Origin: Myrica gale
Lineage: Eukaryota; Streptophyta; Magnoliopsida; Fagales; Myricaceae
Assembly (NCBI GenBank): GCA_963930655.1
Contig: OZ005599.1
Location: 30,630,224 to 30,694,223 of the forward strand
Reading direction: 5' to 3'
DNA: 64,000 nt
The notes beneath the pieces were generated by a model. That model was given only the letters and a program-made list of their open reading frames with translations. It was not told the DNA's origin and made no database searches. The first letter of the stretch is position 1. Each line of letters begins with the position of its first letter. Positions 59,530-64,000 of this stretch are shown piece by piece. The translations under genes were made by a program, and so were the position numbers.

Positions 59530-61857
59530 GTAGTATCTAAGTTTCAATCCTTCAAGGGTGATGTTCTTTCCATGTTCAATGAGTTTGCTCATAGTGGGAA
59601 ATTTGTTCGCAGCATTAATGCCACCTTTATTGTTTTGATTCCCAAGAAGCATGGTGCTGTTGCGTTGAAGGATTTCAGACCTATTAGCCTTGTGGGAGGG
59701 GTCTACAAAATTCTGGCCAAGGTCTTGGCTAATAGAATGAGATTGGTTATGGACAAAATTATTTCGCCTTCTCAGGTAGCTTTTGTGAGGGGTAGACAGA
59801 TCTTGGATTCGGTCTTGGTGGCTAGTGAGTGCATCGATTCTAGGATGAACTCCTCCGTGCCTGGCATGCTTTTTAAGCTCGACATCCACAAGGCATATGA
59901 TCATGTTAACTGGAGATTCCTTCTATATTTGTTAAGGAGGTGCGGTTTTGGCGTTAAATGGTGCAAATGGATTGAATTCTGTATTTCTACTAGCAGATTC
60001 TCGGTGTTAGTAAATGGATCTCCTGAAGGTTTTTTCGGCAGTTCTAGGGGTCTGCGCCAGGGTGACCCCCTTTCGCCCTTTTTGTTTGTTATTGTTATGG
60101 AAGCTTTGAGTAGGATGTTGACCAAGTTGGTGGTGACTGGTCTCATGGAGGGTTTTACCGTGGGGAATGGTGGGGTGAGTATTTCCCATTTGCTCTTCGC
60201 TGATGATACCCTTATTTTCTGTGGGGCTGAGGAGAGTCAGATCCGTAATCTTCGATGTCTTCTTCTCTGTTTTGAGGCGGTGTTTGGGCTTAAAATTAAT
60301 CTCCAGAAATCTGAAATTATTCCCATTGGTGTGGTGGGCAATGTCCAGGGGTTGGCTGATCTTATGGGTTGTCGGTTCTCTTCTATGCCCTTTTTGTATC
60401 TGGGGCTACCTTTGGGTGCGCGCTTTAAAAGTTCCCTCATTTGGAACGGCATCCTTGAGCGCACGGAAAAGGGGTTGGCTGGTTGGAAGCGAAACTACCT
60501 TTCGAAAGGTGGTAGAGTCACTTTGATCAAGTCTACTCTTGCTAATCTTCCGACCTATTTCTTGTCTCTTTTCCCTATCCCCTCTGCTGTGGCTAGTAGA
60601 TTGGAGAAGTTACAACGGAATTTCTTGTGGGGCAGTGATGTGGATCTGCATAAGTTTCATTTGCTCAATTGGGAAAAGGTTTGCTGCCCTATTCGTTTTG
60701 GTGGTTTGGGTATTCGACGCTTGCCCACTTATAACAAGGCTTTGCTTGGGAAGTGGCTTTGGCGGTTTGCTTGTGAGCGTAATTGTTTGTGGAGGACTGT
60801 TATTGCGGAGAAGTTTGGTTGTGAGGAGGGTGGGTGGCGGACCATTCAAAGGAGAGGTTCTCATGGTGTTAGCCTTTGGAGGTATATCAACAAGTGGGGG
60901 GATTTCTTTACTCAGCATATCCGATTTATGGTGGGAAGTGGTTCTAGTGTTCGCTTCTTGAGAGATCTTTGGTGTGGAGATAGACCTTTGCGGTCCGCTT
61001 TTCCGCTTCTCTTCGCCCTTGCTAGAGATAAAGATGCTTTGGTGGCTGATTTTTGGGAGGGGAATTCAGGTTCAGGGGTTTGGAACGTTCCTTTTGTTCG
61101 GGCAGCCAATGATTGGGAGCTTGAGATCTTTTCGTCCTTTTTTAATCTTCTTTATGCCATGGCCTTACGGAGTGGGGTTGCTGATCGTTTGTGCTGGTTG
61201 GGGTCCAAATCCGGCAAGTTTTCGGTGAAGTCGATGTATGGGCTTCTTTCTAGTCGTCCCTATGTTTCGTTCCCTTGGAAGCAGATTTGGCGCTCCATGG
61301 CTCCCATGAGAGTCTCATTTTTTGTGTGGGAGGTTGCGCATGGTAGAGTTCTGACCATCGATAATCTTAGGAAGAGGGAGTTGTGTTTTTTGGATTGGTG
61401 TTTTCTTTGTCGATGCAGTGGAGAATCTGTGGATCATCTTTTTCTTCATTGTGAAGTGGCCAGGGACCTTTGGGCTCATGTGTTTAAAATTTTGGATTAT
61501 TGTTGGATTATGCCGCCGAAGGTGATTGATGTTTTATTTTGCTGGAAGAGGAAAGTTTGATGATCCTCAAGCTCTTTTGGTGTGGAATATGATTCCCTCA
61601 TGCATTTGGTGGACTTTATGGAGGGAAAGGAACGATCGATGCTTTGAGATTACTTTTTCTTCTATGGAGGGGTTGAGGAGCAAATTGTTGTCTTCTCTTT
61701 TTCTTTGGGCCAAAGCAGTGTTGGGTTCTAGTTTCTATGATTTTTCTGAGTTCATTAGTTTTCTAGCTTGTTTGGTGTAGGTTTCAGTATAGATCTTTGT
61801 ACTGTTCCTTCCTTGGTTTTTCAATAAAGTTTATTCTTACTTATCAAAAAAAAAAAC
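59530..61857 (+). mobile_element. LINE E: 5'-truncated L1-type LINE with long open RT frame
   Basis: The plus-strand LINE starts inside the RT (SMFNEFAHSGKFVR). One 662-codon frame (59572-61560) covers [63 protein letters not shown], the catalytic [10 protein letters not shown] (60196-60220), LGLPLGARF, the C-terminal zinc domain ([18 protein letters not shown]) and nearby. One extra A in AAGAGGAAAG near 61555 shifts the frame; the remaining C-terminus (FDDPQALLVWNMIPSCIWW) follows in another frame to 61780. The 3' end has AATAAAG and CTTACTTATC plus poly-A at 61847-61857. It is the best-preserved and probably youngest LINE here, dead because it lacks ORF1, endonuclease and RT start. Confidence 0.92.
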
Positions 61858-62533
61858 ATGGTAATTGCCACTGCCAGGAGCCATTGAACTTATCTGTCCT
61901 GGTTGGAGGGAATATATTGCCTTGGTGAAGGTAGGCACAGTGAGTTTGGGCACACTCAACTGTTCAGGGCTCAAGGTCAAATCTGGACATGTAAAATTGG
62001 TAATTAATTTTCTGAAAAGGGTTGGGATAAATTTTCCGTTTACATTTCTGTGCCAATGACCTTGGGGCTAGCTGAGCTAAATCATTGTGGACAGCTGGGG
62101 GATGTTGTAGGACAGTTGCATAAGAAACTAAGGTTTAGACATGTAGGGATAGATTTGGGTACATCTCAGCAGTTTGCAACTTTGTTTCTCTTAGGAACCG
62201 TATTTGTGAGGAACTCCGATGGGTTACTCGTTATCTCAGTCATGCTTTCTCTTCCCCCCAAAATTGTCTATGGGTTTGGCAAATGGAAGAGAATTTGATG
62301 CATGGGGAGCCATACATTGACGGTAATGGATGTTTGGCAGTAAACATTTTATTTGACATTACTATTTTGCTTTTGTTAGAAACAATCGTTTTAGTAATTG
62401 ACACGGTACAATAGGAAAGTAGGATTTCTTGCATTGATAGGGCGATACTCGATAGGTGCAATTTTTCACTCACGGCTTTGATATACTATAAAGGATTGAT
62501 ATATGAAATTGTGATTGCTTTTGTTTGTGTCAG
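61858..62533. other. Pseudogene intron before the last exon
   Basis: No repeat or coding remnant was recognised in this stretch. Confidence 0.5.
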
Positions 62534-62746
62534 ATTTTGGAAAAGCTTTATGGTCCTAATCACATTGTCCTTGGAAATGAACTTGTGAAGCTTTCGTCTA
62601 TTCAGCTATCCATGGGGAATTGTGCTGCTGCCAAGAACATAAATCGAGTCAGTGAAATATTTTCTTCTTATTATGGATCTCATGCAGACATGATGTTCCC
62701 ATATCTGCCATCCCTTAGAGGAGAAATTGACAAGTTTGTTCAATAA

Positions 62747-64000
62747 AGGTCCGGTCCTTTCAGTCTCACTGAGGAGAAATTTCAGATGAGAATATGGCAC
62801 GGGGACATAAAATCTGTATCACACAGGTGGACCAAACAAGGGAGGGGTGTTACAGAATATAATGCTAATAATACAATTTTTTTCAGTGCTAACTACTAGT
62901 CGTGGCTAATACTCTGAACATCACTAGATTTAGTTTTGCCTGGTGAGTTACATTTGATCTATTGAGACTTGTTCTAATTTGTTTTCTTGCCTTTTAGTCG
63001 GCTACTTCAGTGGCATGCGCAATGTTTTGAAGAGATGCTAGGAGCATCTCTAGTGGAGTGCTTGAAGTTACGTTTATGATAGGTCTGAAGTTGGGTTGGC
63101 ATATTTTGTTGATAAAATACTAGTAAAAGTTGGTAAAACTCTAGTGGTTGAGTCATGTAACACAAGTATTGAAGCACATGCACTCTCGAAGTTCTTGTGC
63201 GACCCACAAATCGATCTCAAGAGGAAATTACACTATGCATATCACTTGAAATCACACTTTGCATCCTTGTTTTACCGCATAATTTGCGATGTGGACATCA
63301 AACCATCATCTATGGCATATTGCTGCACTTCACGTTATATCTAATTGTGAAGATCATGCCATGTGACATCTTTTTCGTGGATTTCAGGGGCCAAATTTTA
63401 ATAGGATTTGCAAATTAAGAAGTATTGAAAAAGGGTGTAAGGTCGTTACCCCAAAAAAAGGGTGTGAGGTGTCCGAGATTAATGATAGTTTCGGAGGTGA
63501 TGGGCGTATATTTTTTTCTTATCTCAATCATTTAAGATTATGACTTGTAAGGTCTAGGTACATGAACTTAGAAGGTTAGTGGATAATACAAGGCCTCAAG
63601 ATAAAAGGGTCGTGCAATAAATCATTTAAATTTTGATTTAAAGAGGTGTTTTGGTAAAACTGCTCAAAACCATTTGAAGCGTAAAACTGGAGTTCCACAC
63701 GGTGATTGTTAAGTTGTTAACGAGCTCAACTAAGAATATCATAAAATAAGTCATGAGAAAGACCTTTTTGAATGTTTTTGTTAACTTGTCAATGGATCTG
63801 AATATCCCCATTAGACACTAGAAAAGAGATCAGACTTTGAAGTCTCCGATTTTTCAACTCGTAATCTGTTGCCCTCAAGCTACAGAAAAGCTTATACCCG
63901 AAAGTGAAAAATATGCCAAGTGTCTCTACCTGAAAAAATATATGCAATAATGCAAGTAAAGGAATTTCTTTATTTAAAACTCGCGGGAATGGTTTTGATA
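62747..64000. other. Region after the pseudogene, no gene recognised
   Basis: This is AT-rich sequence. Around 63225-63290 are acactttgcat words related to the repeat at 33060. No reading frame, RNA gene or terminal repeats could be supported up to the window edge. Confidence 0.5.

Larger units (their letters stand above)
48736..62746 (+). pseudogene. Decayed TPR/SET-MYND (SMYD4-like, At1g33400 type) gene
   Basis: Recognisable exons: 48736-48862 (MEKLKSLVPDSLKRM), 48970-49104 (MVRDLTDPE to LTCYSE), 49627-49713 (ALRLAPIDA), 49949-50020 (KLDLLKESHRDCN), 52048-52244 (AWYRRGKVNVSLGNHEDAA), 58204-58318 (LQDAIASREMS), 58887-58965 (DNLAQAFCLVG) and 62534-62746 (ILEKLYGPNHIV to EIDKFVQ and stop). 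These are the N-terminal TPR and C-terminal helical parts of a plant SMYD4-like protein of about 800 aa. Defects: exon 1 length is off by one base (127 nt), so FLDFFSDVEPLHQ is out of frame; TGA replaces Arg in exon 4; exon 5 has a frameshift and stops; the 58887 exon has a frameshift. The MYND and SET core is not found between 52.2 and 58.2 kb. Three LINE insertions and a TRIM lie inside. A non-functional host gene. Confidence 0.85.

Noticed and set aside
59572-61560. 662-codon frame as a host protein
   Set aside because: It is the RT and C-terminal zinc domain of LINE E, with poly-A tail and family 3' end.
1-64000. CRISPR arrays, rRNA and tRNA genes
   Set aside because: No regularly spaced repeats, rRNA segments or tRNA cloverleaf sequences were seen; tRNA-like words are primer-binding sites of LTR elements.

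Overview
This window is nuclear DNA from a flowering plant, almost certainly a eudicot. The genes have many exons, GT-AG introns and AT-rich non-coding sequence. The proteins are typical plant ones (a chloroplast-type ABC1 kinase, an EDR4-like zinc-ribbon protein, a MES-family methylesterase, an LRR receptor-like kinase). The transposable elements are plant types (Ty1/copia, TRIM, L1-type LINE, hAT, Mutator-like MITEs). I cannot name the species. Exon edges were placed by hand from splice signals, reading frame and remembered homologues, and every intron phase I checked is consistent.

Layout. Positions 1-14451 hold the first ~1073 codons of an SHPRH-type SNF2/PHD/RING helicase on the minus strand; its RING and helicase-C part lies beyond the left edge. 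Its introns carry a copia fossil, an LTR/PBS remnant, LINE A, a hairpin insertion, a small MITE and a 1.95-kb hAT element that contains two exons of a Ran GTPase gene. Positions 15522-17745 hold an EIF1AD-like OB-fold protein, divergent from SHPRH. Positions 18438-26001 hold ABC1K9 on the plus strand, with LINE B in its ninth intron. Positions 27583-30512 hold an EDR4-like gene on the minus strand. Positions 31.0-37.1 kb are repeat-rich intergenic DNA. Positions 37151-39201 hold a MES17-like methylesterase, and 39860-42607 an LRR-RLK with pseudokinase features on the minus strand. Positions 43.6-48.4 kb are dense with mobile elements: a Mutator-like MITE, a TRIM/copia chain with five LTR copies, and a hAT element nested in a MITE. 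From 48736 to 62746 lies a decayed TPR/SET-MYND (SMYD4-like) gene that has lost its SET/MYND core and holds LINE C, a LINE D compound and LINE E, plus a TRIM. The last 1.2 kb contains no gene I recognise.

Gene relations. The intact host genes are unrelated housekeeping, plastid, immunity and hormone-ester functions and are not an operon-like system. From memory, SHPRH/EIF1AD correspond to neighbours At2g40770/At2g40780 and ABC1K9/EDR4 to neighbours At5g05200/At5g05190, so the window appears to preserve an older gene order that Arabidopsis has split between two chromosomes. The most unusual structure is the Ran gene fragment carried, introns included, inside a hAT element with clear ends and an 8-bp target duplication.
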